7,181 nt of DNA from Bacteroidales bacterium (GTDB taxonomy: Bacteria; Bacteroidota; Bacteroidia; Bacteroidales; JAAUTT01): assembly GCA_025350365.1 (NCBI GenBank), contig JANXXY010000191.1, positions 1-7,181 on the forward strand, read 5' to 3'. Below the pieces are notes generated by a model. It was not told the DNA's origin and did not search any database. It saw only the letters and a program-made list of their open reading frames with translations. The position numbers and the translations under genes are program-made. Shown here one piece after another: positions 1-7,065 of this stretch. The first letter of the stretch is position 1; each line of letters opens with the position of its first letter.

Positions 1-750
1 ACATTTTTTCAAATACAACCAAAAAAACAGGAGATCGCTCAAAATATTTCTCCTGCAAAGGATACTACAAAGTCAATAACATCTTTTGACATAAAACAGG
101 AATCGCCTGTTCTTAAGCAAAAAGAACTTAAGGTTCGAAATACACCTCGTGTTAGCTCAGAATTAGCCGGAACTGACAAAATAATTGGAAACGAGGCAGA
201 ATTGATTAAAGTTAAACCTGAAATATCTGCTGCTGAAAGTAAGAAATCTTCTAGCAAAAAGGAGGAAGTACCTTCTTTACCAATGAAGACAGAGGAATCA
301 AAATCGATCCAAAGCAACGCAATAGTCGCAAAACGATCAGTTTCAGTTTCCATGGAAACGGAAGAATTGGAGCCAATTGAAATAATTGTTGCCGATGAAA
401 AGGATGGGAAAAAAGGCATTGAGCCTGTATTTATGTATGTTGAGGAAAAAGCCACTTTTCAGGGTGGCGACCTGCAAAAATTCCAAAGATACATTCTGGA
501 AAATTTTAAAATTTCGGAATCGGTAAAGAGTTACGGGGTTTCTGGTAAGGTAATTGCTCAGTTTGTAGTTGGAACAGAAGGCAAGGTAGAAAATATAAAA
601 ATTATAAAAGGATTAAATTTTGGTGCGGATAATGAAATGGTAAGGGTACTTCAGAACAGTCCGCCATGGAAACCGGCCAAACAGGGCGGAAAAGCTGTTC
701 GACAAAGGTTTATCCTACCTTTAACTATCGATTTAAAACTCGAACCTTAA
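1..750 (+). CDS. TonB-family energy transducer, C-terminal part (5' end outside window)
   Basis: The reading frame is open from base 1 to the TAA at 748-750, giving 249 visible residues with no convincing start, so the gene begins upstream of the window. Visible residues 1 to about 140 form a polar, Lys/Ser/Glu-rich stretch of low complexity with no membrane segment; it looks like a periplasm-spanning linker. Residues about 142-247 match the TonB C-terminal domain in its Bacteroidota form: an FMYVEEKATFQGGD entry motif, a GVSGKVIAQFVV strand, an EGKVENIKIIKG turn, then SPPWKPAKQGGKAV and a final hydrophobic strand ending in LPLTIDL. In this family the domain contacts the TonB box of outer-membrane transporters and passes on energy from the inner-membrane ExbB/ExbD complex. 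The N-terminal anchor is not visible, so it could be a classic single-helix TonB or a fusion such as an M56 (BlaR1-like) membrane peptidase carrying a TonB tail. The domain call is firm; the full architecture is unknown. Confidence 0.88.
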   Translation, partial: TFFQIQPKKQEIAQNISPAKDTTKSITSFDIKQESPVLKQKELKVRNTPRVSSELAGTDKIIGNEAELIKVKPEISAAESKKSSSKKEEVPSLPMKTEESKSIQSNAIVAKRSVSVSMETEELEPIEIIVADEKDGKKGIEPVFMYVEEKATFQGGDLQKFQRYILENFKISESVKSYGVSGKVIAQFVVGTEGKVENIKIIKGLNFGADNEMVRVLQNSPPWKPAKQGGKAVRQRFILPLTIDLKLEP

Positions 751-785
751 AAATTATCACCCCACACTGCCATTAATTCTTGGAA

Positions 786-832
786 AAATGTTACATCTCT
801 AAAGGCAATCTTCGGGTTTTTGTGTGACATTT
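786..832. terminator. Candidate terminator hairpin between convergent genes
   Basis: AAATGTTACA at 786-795 can pair with TGTGACATTT at 823-832, with one G-T wobble and one further wobble extending the stem to 11 pairs; the loop is about 25 bases and contains a short T-run (817-821). It lies 35 bases after the TonB-family stop and about 90 bases beyond the ygiD stop on the other strand, which suits a shared terminator. The large loop and the absence of a clear T-tract after the stem make this a weak call. Confidence 0.35.
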
Positions 833-920
833 CAGATCATAATAAATATTCATTAGGTCAAAAAATAGTTTTCACAGAGAAGTTATTTATAATAGGGAAG
901 ACGTAAAAATAATGTATACC

Positions 921-1697
921 TCAATAAGCGTTCCCAAATATCATCGATCGCATAGATATGCTTCCCATAGTAATCGATTCTGTAAAAAAGGAAACATTAT
1001 CATCTGGCTCAGCGGTAGCTAAAACGTAAAGAAGTGGTAAATAATGTTCATTAGTTGGAATTGACCGAAGTGCCGAACTCGCTAACGTCTGATAATTTAT
1101 TAAATCAGTAAATTTTCTGTTCTCAATTTTTTGTTTTACCAGGCCATCAAATTCAACTGCCCACCCAAATGCAGTGCCCCCCCAATTAATTTCACCGAGA
1201 TTGTGAACAATATTTCCACTTCCCATAACCAGTATTCCACTATTTCTAAGAGACCTCAGTTCCTTACCAAGTTCAAAGTGCTCAGCAGGTGTTAAGTCGG
1301 CATTTAAACTTAACTGAACGATAGGAATGTCAGCATTTGGATACATTCGGCATAAAACAGACCACGTTCCATGATCTAAACCCCAGGCAGTATCAGAAGA
1401 TATTTTTATAGATTTGATGCTATTAATAATAGTCTCTGCCAATTTTGGTGAACCTGGTGCAGGGTAAGCGACTTTATACAAATCCGGAGGAAAACCATAA
1501 AAGTCATAAATCGTACGCGGATGTTGCATGGACGTAACGAAACATCCCCGCGTAACCCAATGTGCAGATATACACAAAATTGCTTCCGGTTTTGGTAATT
1601 GAACAGCAATTGCTTTCCATTTTTTGCTATATTCATTGTCATCAATAGCATTCATAGGGCTTCCGTGGCCTATAAAGAGTACAGGGAGTTTTTCCAT
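921..1697 (-). CDS. ygiD: 4,5-DOPA dioxygenase extradiol (YgiD, LigB fold)
   Basis: This 258-residue protein matches the YgiD/DODA family, whose members are usually about 260-270 residues. The family opens the ring of L-DOPA or related catechols by extradiol cleavage; the physiological substrate in most bacteria is not established. The expected features are present: an N-terminal GHGSPM motif with His11, SAHW with His46, DHGTW with His109, MGSGNIVHNL with His165, and NEHYLPLLY with His218. By comparison with the family, His11, His46 and His218 are the likely metal ligands, and His109 and His165 line the active site. There is no signal peptide or membrane segment, so it should be cytosolic. 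The ATG at 1695-1697 places the GHGSPM motif where homologues have it; the leader (AAACTCTC) has no Shine-Dalgarno sequence. The gene is divergent from the beta-mannosidase and convergent with the TonB-family gene, so it appears to be transcribed alone. All key residues are intact. Confidence 0.93.
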   Translation of the reverse strand: MEKLPVLFIGHGSPMNAIDDNEYSKKWKAIAVQLPKPEAILCISAHWVTRGCFVTSMQHPRTIYDFYGFPPDLYKVAYPAPGSPKLAETIINSIKSIKISSDTAWGLDHGTWSVLCRMYPNADIPIVQLSLNADLTPAEHFELGKELRSLRNSGILVMGSGNIVHNLGEINWGGTAFGWAVEFDGLVKQKIENRKFTDLINYQTLASSALRSIPTNEHYLPLLYVLATAEPDDNVSFFTESITMGSISMRSMIFGNAY

Positions 1698-1883
1698 GAG
1701 AGTTTAAAAAGTATAAAAAAGTGCTTTTGAAAATTTCACCTTCATTCTTATGTTGATATTTCGAAAGTAGTCATTATTACTCAAAATGATATTCCCAGAA
1801 GAAAAATCTTTTAAAATACGAATTTGAATTATCGTGCGATTTAACTGCATAATCATATTTTTTGAATTAATGGATGCAAGAGG

Positions 1884-1914
1884 TTTCATCTTAAAAATGT
1901 GTTCAGTATCTTCG
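1884..1914 (+). promoter_or_regulatory. Candidate Bacteroidota-type promoter for the beta-mannosidase
   Basis: TTTC at 1884-1887 is followed after exactly 19 bases by TATCTTCG at 1907-1914. The known Bacteroidota sigma-ABfr consensus is TTTG, about 19 bases, TAnnTTTG, so each box has one mismatch. Transcription would start near 1920, leaving a leader of about 20 bases before the ATG at 1939. The leader ends in an A-run (CCTAAAAAAATG) with no Shine-Dalgarno sequence, as is common in this phylum. Position and spacing are good, but AT-rich DNA gives such matches by chance. Confidence 0.38.
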
Positions 1915-1938
1915 CTTAATAATTAATGACCTAAAAAA

Positions 1939-4560
1939 ATGAAATTTAAATTTTGTAGACGCAAAACACTTAACCTCTTAGCAATTTCACTATTCATGTG
2001 TAGCATCTATTCTTGCACTCAAAAGCAGGAAGTGGTGATTTTAACTGATAAAATAGTTGACCAAAACTGGCAGTTTAAACAAGCTGATTCTGGAGAATGG
2101 TTGCCGGCTATTATTCCAGGATGTGTCCATACTGACCTTCTGGCAAATAAAAAGATCGAAGATCCTTTCTATCGCACAAACGAACGCAATCAACAATGGA
2201 TTGATAAAAAGGATTGGGAATACAAATCTTTCTTTTCCATTGACAAAGAAACTTTCCTCAAAAATAATCTGGAAATTTATTTTGAAGGGCTTGATACATA
2301 TGCTGATGTATATGTTAATGATTCTCTTGTTTTGAAAGCCGATAATATGTTTCGCGAATGGACCGTAAATGTTAAAAAATACGTGAAAGAAGGTGATAAC
2401 AGTTTAAGAGTTTATTTCCATTCTCCGATAAATATTGGTCTTGAAAAACTTAAAAAATTTGGATTTGACCTCCCGGCCACCAATGACCAGAGCGAAAACG
2501 GGGGACTGGGCGATAAGAAAGTAAGCATTTTTACCCGTAAGGCTGGTTATCATTATGGTTGGGACTGGGGTCCGCGTTTTGTTACATCTGGTATTTGGCG
2601 ACCTATTCATTTACTAGGCTGGAATAATGCCCGTATCGAACATGTTCAAATTGTTCAGAACGAAGTATCAAAGGAAAAGGCTTCGTTAAATGCTATTGTT
2701 GAAATTAATTCGGCTATAAATGGTAAAGTACAGATTACCATTTCTTCCCAAACCGATCCTTCCATCACGGCAAATACGTCGGCTAATGTGAAAATTGGAA
2801 TGAACAAAGCTGAGCTGAGTTTTGAAGTTGTCAATCCAAAACTATGGTGGACCAATGGTTTAGGCGAATCATTTCTGTATAAAATTAGCAGTGAACTAAA
2901 AATTGATGATAAAATCATCGATAAAAAAGAAACCAATATAGGGTTACGCACAGTAAAAATTATTCAGAAACCTGATTCTTTGGGGAGCAGTTTTTATGTG
3001 GAACTGAACGGTGTGCCTGTTTTTATGAAAGGCGCCAATTACATACCAAACGACAATTTTCTTAACCGTGTAACACCAGAAGTATATGATAAAGTGGTTC
3101 AATCCGCTGTAAAAACTCACATGAACATGTTGCGTGTATGGGGAGGTGGTATATATGAGAATAATTATTTTTATGACCTTTGTGATAAAAGCGGCATTTT
3201 GCTTTGGCAGGATTTTATGTTTGCCTGCAGTATGTATCCGGGTGATGACGGCTTCCTTGAAAATATCCGTCAGGAGGCTATTCAAAATGTAAAACGTCTG
3301 CGCAACCATCCTTCCATAGCTATATGGGTTGGAAATAACGAAATTGATGTTGCCTGGCAGCAAAATAATCCCAATGGTGGCTGGGGCTGGAAACAAAAAT
3401 ATACAGCTGAGCAACGCAATAAGGTCTGGAAAGCATACGATACTATTTTTCATAAAATTTTACCCGCAGTGATTTCTGAAAACGATCCACAGCGATTTTA
3501 CTGGCCTTCGTCACCTCTGGCAGGATGGAATAAACATTCTGATTTTGCTGCTCATTCGGGCGATATTCATTACTGGGATGTTTGGTGGGGGCAGAAACCA
3601 TTTAACGAATACCGCACTCATATTGGCCGGTTTATGAGTGAATATGGCTTCCAGTCGTTCCCGGAATTTAACACGGTTAAAACCTATACCGTTCCGCAGG
3701 ATTATGACATATTTTCGGATGTAATGAAAGCACACCAGCGCTCGTCCATTGGTAACGGAACCATTAAAAATTATATGCAGCGTGATTATAAGGTTCCTAC
3801 GGATTTTCGAAAGTTCCTGTATGTTGGCCAAGTATTGCAAGCCGAAGGAATTAAAACCGCCATGGAAGCGCACCGTTCAAGAATGCCTTATTGCATGGGT
3901 TCTCTTTTCTGGCAGATCAACGATTGCTGGCCTGTAGCTTCATGGAGCAGTATTGATTATTATGGGCGATGGAAAGCACAACAATACTTTGCTCAAAAAG
4001 CATTCCGCGACGTTCTTGTTTCACCTCAGTTGGATAGCACTAGGATTAACATTTATATGGTGAGCGATTTACTCGAAAACAAAAATGTAAAACTTTCGTT
4101 GAAAGTACTCGATTTCTCTGGAAAAGTAGTTTTTGAAAAGACACTTCCATTGGAACTGAAAGCAAACACAAGTTCTCTATACTTTACCGACGATGTAAAA
4201 AATATCCTTTCTGGTTCATCTACTAAAAATGTGCTTCTTTCAACTAAGGTAATTGATGGCGAAAAAGTACTTGCCGAGAACATTTTATATTTTATGGCAA
4301 TTAAAGACGTAGCCTTACCAAAATCTTCGTTACATAAAACAGTAAAAGAAGTAAATGGTGAATTTATTTTGGAACTGAAAGCTGATAAACTGGTGAAAAA
4401 CCTTTACCTCAGCCTTGAAGATGGTGATGGCTTCTTCAATGATAACTACTTTGATATTCTTCCGGGCGAGACCTCTGTTATTTATTTCAAACCTGTAAAA
4501 GGTCTGGATATAAAAACATTTGAAAAGAATCTGAAAATGATACAAATGTCGGATATTTAA
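1939..4560 (+). CDS. Exported lipoprotein beta-mannosidase, glycoside hydrolase family 2
   Basis: This 873-residue enzyme should release terminal non-reducing beta-D-mannose from oligosaccharides with retention of configuration; its length is close to Bacteroides GH2 beta-mannosidases (about 860). Residues 1-25 form a signal peptide with a basic start (KFKFCRRK), a hydrophobic core and a lipobox IYSC with Cys26, so it is probably a lipoprotein. The sequence after Cys26 (TQKQE) lacks a clear acidic surface-export signal, which favours the periplasmic side. An N-terminal sugar-binding jelly-roll domain spans about 40-225 and ends in the GWDWGPR motif (207-213) typical of beta-mannosidases. An Ig-like domain follows (about 228-340), then a TIM barrel (about 345-700) and C-terminal beta domains (about 710-873). 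RVWGGGIYE (399-407), RNHPS (455-459) and FWQINDCWP (657-665) are family landmarks. By homology Glu468 in GNNE is the acid/base and Glu568 in MSEYGFQS is the nucleophile. The first ATG gives a proper signal peptide. It is transcribed alone, convergent with the GH35 gene. Confidence 0.94.
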   Translation: MKFKFCRRKTLNLLAISLFMCSIYSCTQKQEVVILTDKIVDQNWQFKQADSGEWLPAIIPGCVHTDLLANKKIEDPFYRTNERNQQWIDKKDWEYKSFFSIDKETFLKNNLEIYFEGLDTYADVYVNDSLVLKADNMFREWTVNVKKYVKEGDNSLRVYFHSPINIGLEKLKKFGFDLPATNDQSENGGLGDKKVSIFTRKAGYHYGWDWGPRFVTSGIWRPIHLLGWNNARIEHVQIVQNEVSKEKASLNAIVEINSAINGKVQITISSQTDPSITANTSANVKIGMNKAELSFEVVNPKLWWTNGLGESFLYKISSELKIDDKIIDKKETNIGLRTVKIIQKPDSLGSSFYVELNGVPVFMKGANYIPNDNFLNRVTPEVYDKVVQSAVKTHMNMLRVWGGGIYENNYFYDLCDKSGILLWQDFMFACSMYPGDDGFLENIRQEAIQNVKRLRNHPSIAIWVGNNEIDVAWQQNNPNGGWGWKQKYTAEQRNKVWKAYDTIFHKILPAVISENDPQRFYWPSSPLAGWNKHSDFAAHSGDIHYWDVWWGQKPFNEYRTHIGRFMSEYGFQSFPEFNTVKTYTVPQDYDIFSDVMKAHQRSSIGNGTIKNYMQRDYKVPTDFRKFLYVGQVLQAEGIKTAMEAHRSRMPYCMGSLFWQINDCWPVASWSSIDYYGRWKAQQYFAQKAFRDVLVSPQLDSTRINIYMVSDLLENKNVKLSLKVLDFSGKVVFEKTLPLELKANTSSLYFTDDVKNILSGSSTKNVLLSTKVIDGEKVLAENILYFMAIKDVALPKSSLHKTVKEVNGEFILELKADKLVKNLYLSLEDGDGFFNDNYFDILPGETSVIYFKPVKGLDIKTFEKNLKMIQMSDI

Positions 4561-4611
4561 ATTTCACAAACATCAGATCTCTGGAAATTTAATATGACTT
4601 AAGTTGCTACA

Positions 4612-4631
4612 GACCAATTAGAAATTAGGTC
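4612..4631. repeat. Short inverted repeat in the convergent spacer
   Basis: GACCAATT (4612-4619) and AATTAGGTC (4623-4631) can form an eight-pair stem with a 3-base loop and one bulged A at 4627. It lies 51 bases after the beta-mannosidase stop and just before the larger hairpin. It may help stabilise the 3' end of the mRNA or add to termination; it is too small to be certain. Confidence 0.35.
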
Positions 4632-4644
4632 ATGGATTTAATCA

Positions 4645-4691
4645 TTTCTACTAAGTACTTTCGTTATGGAATCGAGAGGACTTAGTAGAAA
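4645..4691. terminator. Long hairpin, probable bidirectional terminator
   Basis: TTTCTACTAAGT (4645-4656) and ACTTAGTAGAAA (4680-4691) are perfect 12-base inverted repeats. After one A-G mismatch the stem continues inward with CTTTCG (4658-4663) against CGAGAG (4673-4678), including one G-T wobble, leaving a 9-base loop (4664-4672). The total is about 18 pairs. It sits in the 171-base gap between two convergent genes, 84 bases after the beta-mannosidase stop and 40 bases beyond the beta-galactosidase stop, so it can serve both. The base of the stem is T-rich on one side and A-rich on the other, giving a short U-run at the end of the 3' arm on the - strand transcript. An alternative is a 3' mRNA-stabilising structure. 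Confidence 0.68.
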
Positions 4692-4731
4692 AATTTCAGA
4701 CCCAGATTAACCTTTTTACTTTATTCGATTG

Positions 4732-7065
4732 TTAGTTTTTGCTTTTGGCCAAATCATTACCAACAAAAATACGATAATCTTTAATTTTACCTCCTGCATT
4801 ATCGTCTCCAGGTCGGGAGGTGTATCTAAAACCTGTTATTTTAATACTGGCTCCAAGATCAATAACTAAATAATGCGGATGTTTTGCTTTATTCTCTCCA
4901 CTATATTCAGTATGCCAGTAATCCTGTGCCTGTCCATTGATGGCATTATTCGCTGAGCCATCTTCATTTTGCATTTCTTCACTATCGGCATAGACAATTA
5001 ACCATGATGCATTAGATATAGGCTGGCCGTTTTCACCCAGAATTGCAATTTCCGAAATGGCGGCATCACCTTTTCCGTCAAAGGAATTTAAACTTTCGAT
5101 GCAGAATTGGCGTCCTTCGAAGGGTTTACTGAAACGGACTTCCTGTATTTGTTGCACTGGTGCAAAGCTCCCCGTGTGTGCCGGGTTTATTCCTTGCAGC
5201 GTCAATATACTATTGTTGTTTTTGGAGCTGAAATCTAATTCTGGTCGTAATTGGTCGAGGACCGGCTTAGTTAATCCAGCCAGTTTCGGTTCCTGAGGAC
5301 TAAGAACATCAAATACAATTACTTCGTTAATCCCTTTCTTTAACCAAACACCCGGCAGGTACATGGTTTGAGTTGGACCAATGTTCCAGTATCGACCAAG
5401 ACAGTATCCATTAACCCAAACAACGCCTTTTCCCCACTTGCTTATATCAAGAAATACATCCCCGGTATTAGTCAGGGTGAAATTACCACGCCAGAATGAA
5501 GGTGTTTTGGTTGTCCCTTTTTTCCATTTTAACCCGCTAATCATTGGTTTTTGTAAATCTAACCGAAATATACTCCAACCTTTAAGCTCCGATGATTTTT
5601 GATTGTTAGCTGAAAATGTAACCGGGCTGTATAACCCTTTGCGATCGTGTGCTTCCGGTCCAAAGTTTACTCGTCCCATGGTATAAACAAGAATGTCTAA
5701 TTGAGCATCCTTTACATGCGCAGGTATTTTTATTTTGTAACGTCTACTGCGTCTATCCATAATCCCAATCTGTTTGCCATCCAAATATATCCAGGCAAAA
5801 TCCCTTACTTCTTTGGCATCAAGAAACCCTTCTTCTCCGGCAAGCAGCATTGTACGATACATAATCATCCCGCTTCCCTGATTATAGGCCTCCATATTCC
5901 GGGGAGTTTCATCTTTTATGGCTTGCGGAAGGTTCTCAAATAGCGGAGCAACTTCAGAAAGTGAAAATTCAGGAATTTCAATCACCGGATAACCCTTGGG
6001 AGGCTCGGGCAATGTTTCACCGGGAAGAAGATATTTTGACATCAGATCACGTGTCTTCTGGAATTTATCACCAATCCATCCAGCTTCGCTTATAGGTGCA
6101 TCATAATCATAACTGCTTACATCCGGGCGAAAAGGTCGGTCACAACCAGCCCACAGACCAAAGGTGGTTCCGCCATGTGCCATGTAAATACTGAAAGATG
6201 CATTGTTTTTTAACATATATTCCAGATCAGTAAGGAAAACAGGCGTGTTTCCCTTGTGATGCATTACACCCCAGGTATCAAACCAGCCAGGATAAAATTC
6301 ACCACACATCAATGGGCCTGTTTTCTGAATATCCCGCAATGCTTTAAATCCGTTTTCCGGGTTGCTTCCAAAATTAACAACGTTGAAAAGTTCAGGGATC
6401 ATACCGTTTTTCATTGCATGAGTGGGGTTACATGCAAACAAGGGAATGTCGAAACCTGCATCAATCATGGCCTGACGCATCTGTTTCATGTATTCGGCAT
6501 CCGAACCATAATAGCCATATTCATTTTCGACCTGAGCCATCAATATTGGGCCGCCTTTAGTAACCTGCATAGTACCAAGCACACGACCTACTTCATTTAA
6601 CCAACGCTTTGATTCACTCATATAATCAGGATCAAGCGATCGGAGTTTCATGTCTTCTTTTTTGAGCAGCCACCAGGGTAAACCACCCATTTCCCATTCA
6701 GCACATACATATGGCCCGGGGCGCAGTATAACCCACATTCCTTCTTTTTGAGCTAATCTGCAGAATTCTACTATATCACGTTGTCCTTCCCAATCGTATT
6801 TTCCTTTTTCAAATTCATGGTAATTCCAAAATAAATAGGCACATACGGTATTTAAACCCATGGCCTTGCATAACTGGATTCGGTTTTCCCAATATTCGCG
6901 GGGAACACGTGCAAAATGAATTTCACCACATCGAATTTGGAACCGCTCACCATCTAGTAAGAAGTCGGTGGCACCAATTTCAAATTTGTGCTGCTTAATC
7001 GGCTGAGCTGTTAAAGACCCGATAAAAATTGCAATGAAAAAGTAAATAATTATTTTTTGCGACAT
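4732..7065 (-). CDS. Secreted beta-galactosidase, glycoside hydrolase family 35, with C-terminal discoidin-like region
   Basis: This 777-residue retaining enzyme should remove terminal non-reducing beta-D-galactose from oligosaccharides or glycan side chains. A type I signal peptide covers residues 1-20 (hydrophobic core IIIYFFIAIFIG, likely cleavage LTA/QP), predicting a periplasmic or secreted protein. The GH35 TIM barrel spans about 28-350, with GEIHFARVPREYW (47-59), RPGPYVCAEWEMGGLPWWL (115-133), the acid/base Glu182 in QVENEYG (178-184), the nucleophile Glu256 in CGEFYPGWFDTWG (254-266), and AHGGTTFG (296-303). Beta-sandwich domains follow to about 590 and include WVNGYCLGRYWNIGP (550-564), standard for GH35. 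Residues about 630-777 resemble a discoidin (F5/8 type C, CBM32-like) module with its halves in swapped order. The ATG at 7063-7065 yields the signal peptide; no Shine-Dalgarno sequence is seen. The stop lies close to the shared hairpin. Length agrees with my recollection of Bacteroides GH35 enzymes (about 780), so no truncation is inferred. Exact substrate and linkage cannot be read from the sequence. Confidence 0.94.
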   Translation of the reverse strand: MSQKIIIYFFIAIFIGSLTAQPIKQHKFEIGATDFLLDGERFQIRCGEIHFARVPREYWENRIQLCKAMGLNTVCAYLFWNYHEFEKGKYDWEGQRDIVEFCRLAQKEGMWVILRPGPYVCAEWEMGGLPWWLLKKEDMKLRSLDPDYMSESKRWLNEVGRVLGTMQVTKGGPILMAQVENEYGYYGSDAEYMKQMRQAMIDAGFDIPLFACNPTHAMKNGMIPELFNVVNFGSNPENGFKALRDIQKTGPLMCGEFYPGWFDTWGVMHHKGNTPVFLTDLEYMLKNNASFSIYMAHGGTTFGLWAGCDRPFRPDVSSYDYDAPISEAGWIGDKFQKTRDLMSKYLLPGETLPEPPKGYPVIEIPEFSLSEVAPLFENLPQAIKDETPRNMEAYNQGSGMIMYRTMLLAGEEGFLDAKEVRDFAWIYLDGKQIGIMDRRSRRYKIKIPAHVKDAQLDILVYTMGRVNFGPEAHDRKGLYSPVTFSANNQKSSELKGWSIFRLDLQKPMISGLKWKKGTTKTPSFWRGNFTLTNTGDVFLDISKWGKGVVWVNGYCLGRYWNIGPTQTMYLPGVWLKKGINEVIVFDVLSPQEPKLAGLTKPVLDQLRPELDFSSKNNNSILTLQGINPAHTGSFAPVQQIQEVRFSKPFEGRQFCIESLNSFDGKGDAAISEIAILGENGQPISNASWLIVYADSEEMQNEDGSANNAINGQAQDYWHTEYSGENKAKHPHYLVIDLGASIKITGFRYTSRPGDDNAGGKIKDYRIFVGNDLAKSKN

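Noticed and set aside
39..455. A 138-codon open frame antisense to the TonB-family gene.
   Set aside because: Ser/Phe-rich composition is the mirror of the Lys/Glu/Ser-rich linker read in reverse; the + strand frame carries a clear TonB domain.
847..860. The octamer TTAGGTCA near 853, also near 4626, and its complement near 1927, all in spacers.
   Set aside because: Eight-base matches in AT-rich spacers are expected by chance; flanking bases do not align and spacing to genes differs, so there is no support for a shared operator.
1704..1889. A 61-codon open frame on the - strand in the divergent spacer, ending 6 bases before the ygiD start.
   Set aside because: The product is an Ile/Asn/Lys-rich low-complexity peptide typical of translated AT-rich spacer, matches no family I know, has no Shine-Dalgarno sequence, and would overlap the likely promoter of the beta-mannosidase.
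2944..3453. A 169-codon antisense open frame inside the beta-mannosidase.
   Set aside because: It lies wholly within the catalytic region of an intact GH2 gene, shows no family motif, and is a shadow of codon use on the other strand.
4681..4760. Possible frameshift or premature stop shortening the GH35 discoidin domain.
   Set aside because: I translated past the TAA on the - strand in all three frames: none continues the domain, and each meets a stop within about 12 codons. The protein length also fits the family as I recall it, so the end appears genuine.
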